Source: Protopterus annectens
Taxonomy: Eukaryota > Chordata > Ceratodontiformes > Protopteridae
Reading direction: 5' to 3'
DNA length: 64,000 nt
NCBI RefSeq assembly: GCF_019279795.1
Contig: NC_056725.1
Coordinates: forward strand, 1,749,328,916 to 1,749,392,915
Shown one piece after another: positions 11,475 through 22,690 of the stretch; the first letter of the stretch is position 1; each line of letters opens with the position of its first letter. The notes beneath the pieces are model-generated. The model made no database searches. It had not been told where the DNA came from and was given only the letters and a program-made list of their open reading frames with translations. The translations under genes and the position numbers were made by a program.

Positions 11475-12755
11475 CTCATTTTTGTATTTATTTATTTGAT
11501 ATTTGTTAACCAGGTTAGTCCACCTGAGCCAATGACCTGTTTTCAGTGGAGACCTGAGGAGAAAACTCCAGCAATGCAAACATAAAAAGATAACATAGTA
11601 GGCAATATACAAAACCCAAGAAAAACAATGCAGCAATACAACTTAAGCAAAAATTACATATGTAGTAATCAGTTGAAATGAAAAACTGTAATAAAAATAA
11701 AACAAAATAAAGTAAAAGTAACTAGTACATATAAATATTTGTAATAATGACATATCTTTCCCAAGTAGAATAATGTAGTATTATTAGTGAGCAGATTAGT
11801 CACTGAATTATTAGATGTAGACAGATAGTGAAAAGAAAAAGAAAGGAAAATGCAGATTATGGAAGATTTAGGCAAAGACAGGCTTTTGAGTTCAGAAAGT
11901 AGTGCTTGACTTGAGTTTTAAAGTAGCTGGAACTAATGATGCTATGAATGTGATAAGCAAGGGACGCAGAGTGTTTATAGAGGAGTGCTGGTCAGAACTA
12001 CGAAGAGACCGGGTTGGGTTATAAGGGGATACTAAGGTAGAGAGTGATGGGCAGGCTAGCGGTTTGGTGAGTAGGGAGTGTGTCAGGTGCAGCTGGGCAA
12101 GTAGTAAGAGCTGGGGGAATTCTAGCCGCTGAAACTGTTTCAGGACAAGGCAATGATGGGCTTTATAAGGCTGGTTACTGGCAAATCTGACTGTGTTATT
12201 GTAAGCTTTTTGTAGTTTGGAGAGAAGGTTTGACTGGAGGTGAGATAGGATAGGGGAGGCGTAGAGGAGACCTGGAAGGAGATAGGCTTGGGGTAAGAGT
12301 GGGTTTGGAGTTGGGAGCAAGAAATTTCTTATTCCTGTAGAGAAGACCCAGTTTCATGTTAATATTTTTGATACAGTGTTGGATATGGATGTCGAATTTG
12401 AGTTGGTCATCGATTATTGTACCCAGTAACTTAGTGTGAGGCTCAGCTTTGATGAGAGTGTTATCTAGCGAAGAAATAGTAAAGGTGGATTTAAGGTGGT
12501 GGAGAGTTTTGGGGAGAAGTAGTAGGAGCTTAGTTTTTTGGGGGCTGAGTATAAGTTGATGATCTATGAACCGTTTTTCCATAGATGAGGAGGAGCTTTG
12601 ACTGAGAGAAGTTTAGAGATGTTGTCAGCACAAGAGAAGAGTAGAATCATCAGCATACTGTATGAGGGAGGAGGTGTTACAAGAGAAGTAAAGATGATTA
12701 GTGAAGATGTTGAATAGGAGGGGGCCAAGGATTGAGCTGTGAGGGACAGCAGTTT
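11475..12755 (-). mobile_element. L2-like LINE copy B2, 3' half (minus strand)
   Basis: The minus-strand 3' portion of an L2-like LINE. It begins at the 3' terminus (AAATAAATAAAT repeats and the GGAGTTTTCTCC block near 11478-11570, reversed) and runs to the VPxxSILGP block of the reverse transcriptase at about 12740. The remainder lies at 14978-15431, because A2 was inserted here in the opposite orientation. Rejoining the two at 12755/14978 gives continuous RT sequence comparable to B1. Confidence 0.85.
11892..12750 (-). pseudogene. LINE B2 reverse transcriptase C-terminal half
   Basis: Read on the minus strand this covers SSILGP, the YADD region (about 12650), the thumb (TKLLGTIIDDQLKFDIHIQ near 12420) and the C-terminal domain (LLPGLLYASPILSHLQSNL near 12260). 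It is spread over at least three frames, with breaks near 12580 and 12320. It compares closely with 5005-5840 of B1. It once formed one protein with the fragment at 14965-15420. Confidence 0.8.
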
Positions 12756-13127
12756 AGATAGTAAGAAGCTGAGATCCCTTATAAGATCCTCCAAAGCTAG
12801 CTACGAAAACAAAATTGCCGCTAAATCCAAGGACATCCACAAAGCATTCTGTAGCTATGTCAAGAATCTAGATGGCAACACCCAGATCTGCTCTGAGTTA
12901 CAGCACAATGGCACGAAAATTACAGAACCAACTGATCTTGCCAACATCCTGGCAGATCGGTTCAGTGCTAACTTTACCCCCCTCAAGGGCCCATATCTAT
13001 ACAGGAAGAATGCAGAGTCCCTGTAATCACAACTACGCAGGTAAAAGCTGCACTCTTTAAAGCCAAAAACAGCATCCATGGGATCGGACAACATCCCAGG
13101 CTGTGTTTTATATGAACTTCAGAATGA

Positions 13128-13447
13128 ACAGAATGAATTCCCAGCTAGCAAATTCCTGCTTGCTTCTAGCATACAACTCCTTATTTGTACCTAGTAATTT
13201 TTTAGTAAAAAAAAAAAAAAAAAAAACTACTATTTCTAACGTTGAACCAGAAATTATAGAATGTTTTTCTTTAGAATCCTCATGTAAACTATTTGTGGAA
13301 CATAATCTTTGTATAATCTGTATGTAGAACATAATCTCTGTATAATCTTTATGTGGAGCTTTTCTCCCCAGGACTCCATTGAAAACGGGTTCTTTTGGCC
13401 CAATGGACTATCCTGGTTAAACAACTGCAAATAAATAAATAAATAAA
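13128..13447 (+). mobile_element. Short 5'-truncated L2-like LINE copy B4 inside A2
   Basis: About 320 bases ending in the family B 3' terminus (GGAGCTTTTCTCCCCAGGAC, then TCCATTGAAAACGGG and AAATAA repeats). It lies between the A2 stretches ELQNEQ (about 13113) and LAPHLSTMFNNSLA (about 13449), which are contiguous in A4. It contains an A run at 13207-13226. The exact left edge is uncertain by about 10 bases. Confidence 0.82.
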
Positions 13448-14890
13448 CTGGCTCCTCACTTAAGCACCATGTTCAATAATAGCCTCGCATCAGGCTTTGT
13501 GCCCACTGAATAGCGCACAGCAACAGTTATCCCACTCCACAAAGGGGGAGCCACCACTGATCCTGGGAACTATTGACCTATTAGCCTGACGAGCCTGGTC
13601 TGCAAGGCCATGGAACGTATCATCATGGAACTCATAAACAAAGACATTGGTAACCTGCAAACTCTGGATCCCACCCAGTTCGGGTTTGTGAAAAGCAGAT
13701 CATGCTTCCTGAACCTGATCGACTTCTTTGAGGCAGTCACCAAAGCCGTGGATGAGGGTAAGGTGGTTCACACAGCCTGTCTTGACCTCATCAAGGCTTT
13801 CAACACTATCTCCCATTCTGGAATTATAGCTAAACTCACTAAACTAGTTATAAAACTCTACATCACAAGATGGGTTGCCAACTGGCTCACTGACAGAACC
13901 CACATGGTAAAAGTTGCAGACTCCAAATCTGACCTCAAAGCAGTGACAAGTGGAGTACCACAGGGTTCCATCTTGGGACCTCTCCTGTTTGGTATCTACT
14001 TCTCTGAAGTACAGGCTAACACAGAAGACCTCTGGCTAATGAAGTTCGCAGATGACTGCAAACTAGGAGCCATAGTCAAGTCCCCAAATGATGTGGACAT
14101 CCTACAGAAGGGCCTCACTGAGACAGATGCCTGGTGTCAGAGCCATGGCCTCAAGCTCAATGTCAAAAAGTGCAGTGTCATCCCCTTTGGTAAAAACTCT
14201 GTACCCATGAACTACCACATAGGCAGCAATCTACTTAACACTGAATGCGTGATAAGAGACCTTGGGACCCAGGTGGACAGCAGTCTCTCCTTTGATAGTC
14301 ACCTCACCACAATAGTCAGGAAGTCCTTCTACGTGGCACACCTCATCATAAAAGGGTTCTCATCCACGAAAAAAGAGGTCATTGTTCCCCTCTACTCATC
14401 ACTCATTAGACCCATTATAGAGTATAACGCCCCTTTTAGAATGTACCTCACAAGACATCTGCAGCAGCTGGAAAGGCCACAGAAGTACCTCACAAAGAGG
14501 ATTACTGGCCTCAAACAAATGCCCTGCACTGACCGCCTCAAAAAACTCCAGCTTTACTCCGTAGCATATCGCCTACTCCGAGGTGATCTCTGCCTAACAT
14601 GTCAAACCCTGAGCTGTTGGACATGCTACACCTAAAGAAATCCCAATCCCTCCGAGCTACATGCTCTAGGGACATAAACCTTGTCACCACAATAAACAGG
14701 ACACGCTGGAGGGATAGATTCCTGTCCCAGAGACTTCCTACACTCCTGAACAAGCTACGCATCTATGTCAAGCAAAGTTCTTCATTAGCACTCTTCAAGA
14801 AAAATCTTGATGAGTAGATGGGAAATAGGAAATACACCCCGGGGATCACTTCTGTGTCTCTGCTCGACAGTGGCACAGGAAAATAACTTT
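13448..14890 (+). pseudogene. LINE A2 ORF2 reverse transcriptase
   Basis: The longest uninterrupted frame is 13610-14635 (341 codons). It holds MERIIMELINKDIGNLQT, FGFVKSRSCFLNL (about 13679), CLDLIKAFNTISH (about 13780), GVPQGSILGPLLFGIYF (about 13954) and KFADDCKLGAIV (about 14044), ending in the CR1-type C-terminal domain with LERPQKYLTKRITGL (about 14470). The invariant Asp of the first catalytic block is kept (LDL), but KAFDT has become KAFNT. A frameshift near 14605 moves the end into another frame (SNPELLDMLHLKKSQSLRA). Upstream, 13500-13600 has two stops. Confidence 0.88.
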
Positions 14891-14977
14891 CTTGGGTGGC
14901 GTAAGCCATGGAACCTTGCTGGCTAGGCTTACGTAGGCCCTCGGGCCAATAGCCTAGTACCTACCTATGAACCTATA

Positions 14978-15431
14978 GGTAGGAAAGGGGAGCAAGCAGA
15001 TTGCCAACTGACAGACAGAAGCCTATTTGTTCGATAGCTTGAGAACCAGTGAATAGTAGAGGGGGAGAGATTAAGGTCAATAAGCTTAGTAAGTAGCTTG
15101 GAATGGGAGACGGTATCAAAAGCTTTAGAGAGGTCGAGAAAGAGGTAGGACACGAGGAGGTTTTTGGCCCTGGCTGCAGCAACAGTGTGAAAATAGGAGG
15201 GCAGTGGAGATGCTGTGGTGTGGCCTAAAGCCATGTTGAGTGGGTGTCAGAAGATTTTCATTAATAAGGTGAGTTAAAAGCTGTGAATTCATTTTTCAAG
15301 GACTTTGGATAGAGGAGATAGGATGGCAGTGGGTCTGTAGTTAGTGGGCTCAGTGGATTTATCTCCTTTGTGAAGTGGAATGGTGTGGAAAGATTCCTTG
15401 GCATACTTAAACTGCTGGCTGGCTTTTATTT
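14978..15431 (-). mobile_element. L2-like LINE copy B2, 5' part (minus strand)
   Basis: On the minus strand this carries RT blocks IPLHKGDKS (about 15370), TNYRPTAILSPLSKVLEK (about 15345), TQHGF (about 15240) and LFLDLSKAFDTVSHSKLLTKL (about 15150). It is the upstream half of the RT whose downstream half is at 11475-12755. The copy is 5'-truncated at about 15431, where B3 starts head-to-head. Confidence 0.82.
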
Positions 15432-16340
15432 TTTGCAAGTTATGCACACAAATGGATAACAGCATCAATCTGGTATCAACCCTCCTCTACTGATCCCATA
15501 TATTCACAAACCTGCAAAAGACTGACCTTAATAACCTAGAATCATGCTGCAACAAAATTGCCAAGTTTACCACTAATTACCCACACTGGACTCACCACTG
15601 CCCAGTTCTCTCCCAGCTCAGCTGGCTAAAACTCCCTAACCTTTTACTTCTCAAGCAACTTACCATGGTTCACAAAATAGTCCACTAACCCAGCAACTGC
15701 CCTGCTCTTTCTAACCTAGTGTTAATCTCAGGTCACTCAGATCTACTGACAGACTAATGTTAATGTTACCCACTCCCACAACTATCATGGCTACTCCCTC
15801 TGTTCTTACAAAATAGATAACATTTGGAACACTGTTCCTAAGCCCATCGCAAAATGTCCTAACTATCATGAGTTCATACAGCTCTTAAAGGACTACTTAG
15901 CTAATCATTGTCTTTGCTCCTGCTATACTCCAGGCTAATGCCTTCTAGCTCCTTAACTCTATAACTCATTCTTCTCCTCCTACACTAGTCCTTATCCTGC
16001 TGTTTCATTCTTTACAACTTTCTCCCTTCATTTTGTTGCTGAATTGCTTATTTTACATCTTCTTTCTGCAGCACTATTGGACATGGGTCTATGTGAACCA
16101 TTGCTCATAACTGTACATTTAATTGCAACTGTGTTGGTGTGTCAGTTAATGCTTCACTGTATATATTGTGCACACTTGTTTGAATTTGTTTCATATATAA
16201 TTTGTTATTGTTATCATTGATAGTATTGTTACTGTTCTGGAGCTTTTCTTCCTGGGTCTGTACTGAAAACAGGCTTCTGGCCCAGTCACACATTACCCAG
16301 TTAACAAATGTAATAAATAAATTAATTAATTAATATGTAG
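15432..16340 (+). mobile_element. 5'-truncated L2-like LINE copy B3
   Basis: Contains only the end of the C-terminal domain (CCNKIAKFTTNYP at about 15549, then HHCPVLSQLSWLKLPNLL at about 15595, with frame breaks), a 3' UTR and the family B terminus (GGAGCTTTTCTTCCTGGG, then GTCTGTACTGAAAACAGG and AATAAATTAATTAATTAATA). No usable open frame. Confidence 0.8.
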
Positions 16341-16446
16341 AACTGCTGAAATCTATTTTCTGATAGCTAGGGTACATATACAAGGCATAACAGCAAACAA
16401 AGATATAATACATATGTGTATACGTATGTGTATGTATATATGTACA

Positions 16447-16458
16447 TGTGTGTGTGTA

Positions 16459-16530
<72 letters not shown>
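16447..16530. repeat. (TG)n then (TA)n microsatellite
   Basis: TG-rich repeats up to 16473, then an unbroken TA run to 16530 that abuts the left end of M1. A matching TA run abuts the right end of M1, at 21594. Confidence 0.95.
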
Positions 16531-16534
<4 letters not shown>

Positions 16535-17517
16535 TCACTTTATAATTTTGAAATACTGAAATCCCAAATTTCAGTATCCCGAAATTATGAAGTCGACCCT
16601 TTAAAATCATGAACGTGCATAATCGCAAATATGAATATCTCAAATTCGCGGTTATGGGTTTACGGTACGTTACATGCGGTGTTGAGTGGATGGTGTTTCG
16701 TGTTGTGTATGGATTTAGGTGTAATTTTAGGAAAGTGTGTGTTTTGTAAGAGTTTTGTGTGGGAGTTTGAGTGTGTGCGAATGTGTTTGTGAGCTATATG
16801 TGTGGGTTAGAGTAGGCAAGTGAAAGTATGGGAGTGTAAGTGTTGGATGTGTTGGTGTTTGTATATGTGTGATGTTTGTGTGTGCGGGAGGGACTGTAGA
16901 ATGTGTGGGTGTGAGTTTCCTTTGTGTCTGTTTCTGCAATCTCGGAGTTAGTACATATAAGTAGGTTTGTTTTTGCCTTATCTTTTCAAAAACATTTTTT
17001 TCCTCGTTTCCCACCTTTCTAAGCTAGTATAGTCCAGTTTTCAGGCTAGTACTGAATTCAGGGCTGTTATAATTTTCTGAGTTGCCCATACCTTACTTGG
17101 ATAGAAGGAGGTTTCTCTGTTCACCTGTGAGAGAGGGAGCTTTGAGCAGCCATCTGTCCCTGGAGGAGAGTGGTTCCAGCCCAGAAGTTAGTAGTTTGTG
17201 GGCCATTTTGGGCTAATTTCTATCTCTTTCATTTCCCTGCTGTAAAAACCGCATTTGCACGGTTTTGCATGTCCAGGCAGTGCCAGTTAGCTAGGGCTAA
17301 ATTTATCCTGGCTCCACCAAGTCTCCTCTTCAGTTTTCCCCTTGAAAGTAGTCTAACTCTCAACCAAAGCACTTAAAAAGCATCCTACAGTCCAGCACTT
17401 GCTCAGACCTAATAGCAAGCACTAATATACCCCGACACTTGATTGCCCAGCAGGGCAAGGCTCATTATTCACCCCTCACCAACCAAGCAACTAAGCAGCT
17501 CACCCTACTATTCAGAC

Positions 17518-18498
17518 ATGACCAAAGGGCAATTTCAGGTATACTCTCCAATCCAGCTGGTGAACCTGGGTATCCTGAGGCAATGTTACAACTGCCTCAT
17601 GTACACAGACAACCTCTCCTCCTACCACAAAACATTAACATATGCGAGAGATGCAATTATATAGCTAAACTGGAGGCTAAGCTCTCTCCACCCAAGACTG
17701 GAACAAGCAGTCATGAGGAGAAGGTTAGCACTTGCACCACACCTCCAGCCGCACATAGACATACTAAACCACCACTGGCAAAAAATACACATAAATAAAC
17801 TAAATCATACTTGGAGGCTCTAAATAAAAACCTGCAAAAGCATCACAGACCTCCAAAGCAGACACCCAAAAAACCTGCACCTCCCGTCACAAACCAGACA
17901 ACACATAAAACACAAAATCAGTGTGCCGCACAATCACAGCCCTTAAGGCGAAATAACATACCTAACACACTAGTAATAGGCAACTCTATAGTCAGGCACA
18001 CTGACGTCCCACTCACTAGGCTGGACAAGGAGAAGGTTACTGTTAGCTGCCTGTTGGGAGCCAGAATCCGCCACATAACACAAGCATTCAGGTCAGTCCA
18101 GAACAAGTACAAATATGACTCTGTCATTGTTCATGTTGGTGTGAATGACCTGAGACGTACCTCCCTGAACTACATGAAAAGAGACATGGAAGAGCTCTCT
18201 GATCATGTAGCCCAGGCGGGTATGGCTCTGACCCTGAGTAGCATCCTGCCCTGACCAAGAATGATACCGCAGTATAAAGAAATAATGATCAATTTCAACA
18301 ATTGGCTAAGCTTCTGGTGTCATTCAAAGGGGATCCGGTGTCTGTCAGCCTAGGACGACATGCTCGACAGGCCTCGTTTCTTCACAAGAGACGGCTTGCA
18401 CCTGTTACCCTAGGTTTTTGAATACTGGCCAAGGCTCTTGCTGCCCCCATAGTGCCTTTTTTAGGCAAAGCTCAAAAGTCAAACCCACCTCCGTAAAC
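17518..18498 (+). pseudogene. LINE A4 ORF1: Cys finger plus SGNH esterase-like domain
   Basis: ORF1 of a CR1-type LINE, presumed RNA-binding and accessory. It starts at ATG 17518, the position matching the start in A5. The first part has RQCYNC near 17579 and CERCNY near 17642, the two halves of a CX2C-X16-CX2C finger, followed by a leucine-rich KLEAKL segment. The second part (about 17940-18490) resembles an SGNH hydrolase: GNSIVRH near 17981 (nucleophile Ser), VHVGVNDLRR near 18126 and DGLHLLP near 18392. ORF1 esterase domains are established for CR1-like LINEs. Breaks: a frameshift between the finger halves, a stop near 17796 and a stop at 18252. It ends a few bases before ORF2. Confidence 0.8.
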
Positions 18499-18512
18499 AG
18501 CACAAATAAAAA

Positions 18513-21310
18513 AATGAAGGTTATGCTACTCAATGCTAGGAGTTTAAATCTCAAAATGCATGCGCTCAAAGCACTCCTCAGTATGGAGAATGTCGACATC
18601 TGTGCAGCAACTGAAACCTGGTTCAAGGCTCCACAGAGCACCCCAGCACTACCAGGCTACAACTCATACCACACGTTTCGGCCACAGAACATGGACCGAA
18701 ACACAAAAGGAGGAGGTGTATCCTTATTCATCAAGGATACCTACACCTCCAGGTTAGTGGCGCAGCATGAAACCTCTGAGATCATCCAAGTGCAACTAAC
18801 ATCAGGCAAATCTGCAATGCAAATTGTGGCCTGATACAGATCACCTTCCATGACCCAGGACCACCACTCTGCCTTTCTGGAGACACTGGAAAACATGAAG
18901 GTCCTACCGAACACCATGATATTGGGTGGTTTCAGGTACCCTACTGTTAACTGGGAAAACTACTCAAGTGCAAACTCCCAGTTCCAGTGCTTCCTGGAAT
19001 TTATCAACTCAAATGCCCTGGATCAGCTGGTAAACTCCCCTACCAGAGGTGAAAACATATTGGACCTGGTCATCACTAACATGGGCGACAGGTGTTCCAC
19101 ACCAGAGGTCAAGCCCGTCACTGGTTAGATCAGACCATAAACTAATCACTCTGGATGTCCACACTACCACCTCCGACCAAGGAAACCACAGTGAAAAACT
19201 TTTCTATAGCAAACTTCACCTTACTTAAGACAGAGGTGGTAAGTTTCACAGCCCCCATGCTAAAGTATAACAGTGTCCAAGATGCAGGAACCTTTACAAA
19301 TGCACTCTATGAGCACCTACAAGGATGCATGGATCGTGCCATCCCTAGCAAAACCAAGGCTCACTCCCCTAAGAGAAGGAAACCAGTTTGGTGGACCCCT
19401 GCCATAAACAGGCTATACAACAGAAGGAGGAAAGTAGTTTAGAAAAAAAGAAAATCCCAAGAAGGAAAGACATCCCTGATCAGTATCAGTAAGAAACTAA
19501 GGTCCCTCATAAAATCCTCCAAGGCTAACTTTGAGAGAAAAATAGCCTAGGATTCAAAAGATAGCCACAAAACCTTCTTTAGCTATGTCAAGAATCTAAG
19601 TGGCAACTCGCAGATATGCTCTGAGCTAGTGCAAAATAGCACAAAATATACTGAACCCACTGATATTGCCAACATCCTGGCAGATAGATTCAGTGCAAAA
19701 TTCACCCCCCTCTCACCCCCAAAAGGGCCCAAAACAATACCGGAAAAGTGTAGTGTCCCAGAAATCACAGACGCACAGGTGAAAACAGCCCTTCCAAAAG
19801 CACAGCGTCAGTGGGGCCAGATGGTGTCCCAGGCTGCGTCTTGCATGAGCTACAGAACAAACTGACCCCCCACCTAAACACGCTGTTCAACCTCAGCCTC
19901 TCCACAGTCTACATGCCCATAGAGTGGCACACAGCAACGGTTATTCTGCTCCACAAAGGAGGGGCCACAACTGACCCTGGTAACTATCGCCCCATAAGCC
20001 TGACTAGCCTGGTCTGCAAGGCTATGGAGTGCATCATCATGGAACTCATTAACAAAGACATTGGGAACCTCCAAACACTTGACCCGACCCAGTTCAGCTT
20101 TGTTAAGGGCAGATCATGCCTACTAAACCTGGTTGACTTCTTCGAGACAGTCACCAAGGCCATAGATGAGGGGAAGGTAGTTCACACAGCCTACCTTGAC
20201 CTCTCCAAGGCTTTTGACACCATTCCCCACTCGGGAATTATAGAAAAACTCACCAGCCTGAACATAAACTCCTACGTCATGAGATGGGTTGCCAACTGGC
20301 TTACAGACAGAACTCACACGGTAAGAATAGTGGGCTCCAGGTCTAACTCTAAACCAGTCACAAGTGTTGTCCCACAAGGCTCGGTTCTGGGATCCCTACT
20401 GTTCGGCATATACTTCTCAGAAGTACAGGCAAACATAGGAGGACTATGGCTAACCAAGTTCGCCGATAACTACAAACTGGGATCCATAATTGACTCTCCG
20501 GCTGACATGGACATTCTCCAAAAGGGCCTTACTAAGACGGACACCTGGTATCTAAGTCATGGTCTCAAGCTAAATGCCAAAAAATGCATAGCCATCCTGT
20601 TTGGGAAAAACAAAACACACTTGAATTACCACATAGGTGGCAGCCCCCTTAATACAGAAGAGGTAATAAGAGATCTGGGGACCTAGGTAGATAGTAATCT
20701 CTCCTTTGACAATCATATTGCCAAAGTAGTTAGGAAATCCTTCTATGTAGCCCATCTAATTACTGAAGGGTTCGCATCTAGAAATAAAGAGGTTATAGTG
20801 CCCCTCTACTCATCACTCATCAGACCCACCATAGAGTACAATGCCCAGTTTGGGGTGTACCTCACAAGACACTTCCAACAGCTGGAAAGACCACAAAAGT
20901 ACCTCACCAAGAGGATTACTGGTCTCAAACATATGTCCTATGCAGCCCGACTGGAAAATCTCCAGCTGTACTCAGTGGCATATCGCTTACTCAGAGGTGA
21001 TCTCTGCCTGACTTACAAAGCCATGTGCAACTCAGAATTGATGGACATGCTCCACCTAAAGAAATCCAAGTCACTGCGAGCCACTCGCTCTAGTGAGCTA
21101 AACCTCGCCACAACAATAAATAGAACATGCTGGAGGGATAGATTCCTATAACAGAGACTCCCCATGCTTTGGAACAAAATTCCTAACTACATTAGGCAGA
21201 GCCCCTCACTAACACTCTTCAAGAGAAACCTTGACGAGTGGATGGGTAACAGAAAATACACCCCTGGGATCACTTCATTGGCTCTTCTTGACAGAGGCTC
21301 AGTTAATTAA
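18513..21310 (+). pseudogene. LINE A4 ORF2: endonuclease and reverse transcriptase
   Basis: Starts at ATG 18513 (MKVMLLNARSLNLK), 15 bases after ORF1. Endonuclease motifs: NARSL, AATETWF (about 18606, catalytic Glu kept), GGGVSLFI (about 18711), LGGFRYPTVNW (about 18925, where A5 keeps LGDF) and RSDH (about 19128). Linker motif KPVWWTPAINRLYNRR near 19378. RT motifs: GPDGVPGCVLHEL (about 19814), AYLDLSKAFDTIPH (about 20190), VVPQGSVLG (about 20367) and KFADNYKLG (about 20457), where the second catalytic Asp is Asn. C-terminal domain from about 20700. The longest open piece is 19811-20686. Stops at 18832, 19126, 19440 and 20685 and several frameshifts inactivate it. Confidence 0.88.
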
Positions 21311-21340
21311 TCAATGGGGCGGCGAAAGCTGACACACTCT

Positions 21341-21396
21341 GGCTAGGCTTATAAATGCCCTCAGGCAGATAGCCTAGTACCTACCTATGAACCTAT
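21341..21396 (+). other. LINE family A 3' stem-loop and terminal repeat
   Basis: CTAGGCT (21343-21349) pairs with AGCCTAG (21371-21377). The sequence between them can form a second small stem (GCCCTCAGGC), and the element ends CTACCTATGAACCTAT. The same arrangement is at 7867-7913, 14933-14977 and, reversed, 24779-24832. A degraded version is at 58450-58495. It is the probable binding site of the element's own reverse transcriptase. Confidence 0.8.
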
Positions 21397-21540
21397 GTTT
21401 GTTTGTGTTTGTGTGTGTTTTGTTTGTTGTGGTGTGGGTTGGATGATGTATGTGTTTTGTGGTGTATGTTGTGTTTCTGTTCGTGATTTTGTATTTCATG
21501 ATGTTGTAGTTTTGGGATTTGGGACGTTTGACCTTATGAT

Positions 21541-21577
21541 TTCGAAATACTGAAATTCGGGATTTCAGTATTTCGAA
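21541..21577. repeat. Perfect 16-bp hairpin in the right arm of M1
   Basis: TTCGAAATACTGAAAT, a 5-base loop TCGGG, then ATTTCAGTATTTCGAA. The left arm of M1 (about 16549-16586) has the same hairpin with a few mismatches. Each terminal repeat of M1 is therefore itself palindromic. Confidence 0.9.
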
Positions 21578-21590
21578 ATTATAAAGTGAA

Positions 21591-21593
<3 letters not shown>

Positions 21594-21665
<72 letters not shown>

Positions 21666-21697
21666 CTATATATATTTATATATATATATATATATAT
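21594..21697. repeat. TA-rich array between M1 and M2
   Basis: A TA dinucleotide run broken only by TAGAACTATATATATTTATA near 21661-21680. It separates the two inverted-repeat elements. Confidence 0.95.
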
Positions 21698-22276
21698 GGA
21701 TCTACCTGACAACATCGACAGTGCATAACACCGACAACGACATCACCAACACCACATAATCGACAGTTCACAAACACAACACCTCATACACTCAACACAT
21801 CATAACAACAACCAAGAAACAAAACAAATCCCCTGTCCAAAAACCACACACAGAACACAAGCACACCAAAATCCTAACAAACAAACACTAAACCTTACAT
21901 ACACAACTATCTACAACCCTAACCGAAACCCTAACCCGAAGGTCCGTCACTATCGCACACTCACTTAACCCGCGCCCTAACCCTAACTCACTTAACCCAC
22001 CCCTAACCCAAAAAATATCACTACTGCACCCTTACCTAACCCGCGTCCTAACCCTAACTCACTTAACCCACCCCTATCCCTACAGACCGTCAGCATCGCA
22101 CACTTACCTTACTCGCACCCTAACGTCCATCAGTACCGCATACTTACACATCCTTTCCCCATCTCGGTGTTCTCCGCATCGGTGTTTTCATCCGTCGGTC
22201 TTCTGACTTGTCGATCTTCTGGCGTCGGTGATTTCGTTGTCGGTCTTCTCATCTGTCGACGTTCTCAGGTAGACCC
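21698..22276. mobile_element. M2: 579-bp inverted-repeat element in a TA array
   Basis: The left end GGATCTACCTGACAACATCG (21698) and the reverse complement of the right end GGGTCTACCTGAGAACGTCG (ending 22276) form inverted repeats of roughly 57 bases with mismatches, rich in CGAC steps. TA arrays touch both ends. There is no open frame of interest. The interior (21900-22130) has degenerate telomere-like CCCTAA repeats. Like M1, it looks like a non-autonomous DNA element that sits in TA microsatellite. Its superfamily is not identified. Confidence 0.68.
21905..22130. repeat. Degenerate CCCTAA-rich repeats inside M2
   Basis: Blocks such as CCCTAACCCTAACTCACTTAACCCACCCCTA occur twice (near 21973 and 22049), within a unit of roughly 75-80 bases that also carries CACTATCGCACAC or similar. 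Individual CCCTAA hexamers match the vertebrate telomere repeat, but the array is too irregular to be a telomere. Confidence 0.75.

Positions 22277-22690
<414 letters not shown>

Larger units (their letters stand above)
12756..14977 (+). mobile_element. CR1-like LINE copy A2, inserted in B2
   Basis: A 5'-truncated family A copy beginning in the pre-RT linker (SKKLRSLIRSSKASYENKIA at 12757) and ending at a complete 3' end. The stem CTAGGCT (14933) and AGCCTAG (14951) is followed by ACCTACCTATGAACCTATA. B2 sequence resumes at 14978. The copy is itself interrupted by B4 at about 13128-13447. Confidence 0.88.
16973..21396 (+). mobile_element. CR1-like LINE copy A4, most complete plus-strand copy
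   Basis: About 4.4 kb with a 5' UTR (16973-17517), ORF1 (17518-18498), ORF2 (18513-21310) and the 3' stem-loop and CTATGAACCTAT end. The 5' UTR matches, on the opposite strand, the repeated 5' region of A5 (34217-34733). A possible 8-base target duplication GTTTGTTT is seen at 16965 and 21397, but the host DNA is GT-rich, so it could be chance. It is inserted in M1. Confidence 0.85.
16532..21593. mobile_element. M1: inverted-repeat element in a TA array, split by LINE A4
   Basis: The left end (GGTTCACTTTATAATTTTGA at 16532) and right end (reverse complement GGTTCACTTTATAATTTCGA ending at 21593) are about 67-base imperfect inverted repeats. The outer bases touch TA dinucleotide runs on both sides. 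Without the LINE inside (16973-21396) the element is about 640 bases. Inner DNA is GT-rich (16640-16970 and 21397-21500). It has no coding capacity, so it looks like a non-autonomous DNA element (MITE type). Superfamily is unknown, and a TA target duplication cannot be told apart from the array. Confidence 0.7.

Noticed and set aside
11475-16340. B2 and B3 as one inverted (twin-primed) LINE insertion
   Set aside because: Both pieces have their own complete 3' end and overlapping coding content, so they are separate insertions.
21905-22130. A telomere or chromosome end
   Set aside because: CCCTAA units are irregular, confined to the 579-base M2 element, and flanked by ordinary TA arrays and LINEs.
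16532-22276. M1 and M2 as one element
   Set aside because: Each has its own pair of terminal repeats, with different sequences and a TA array between them.
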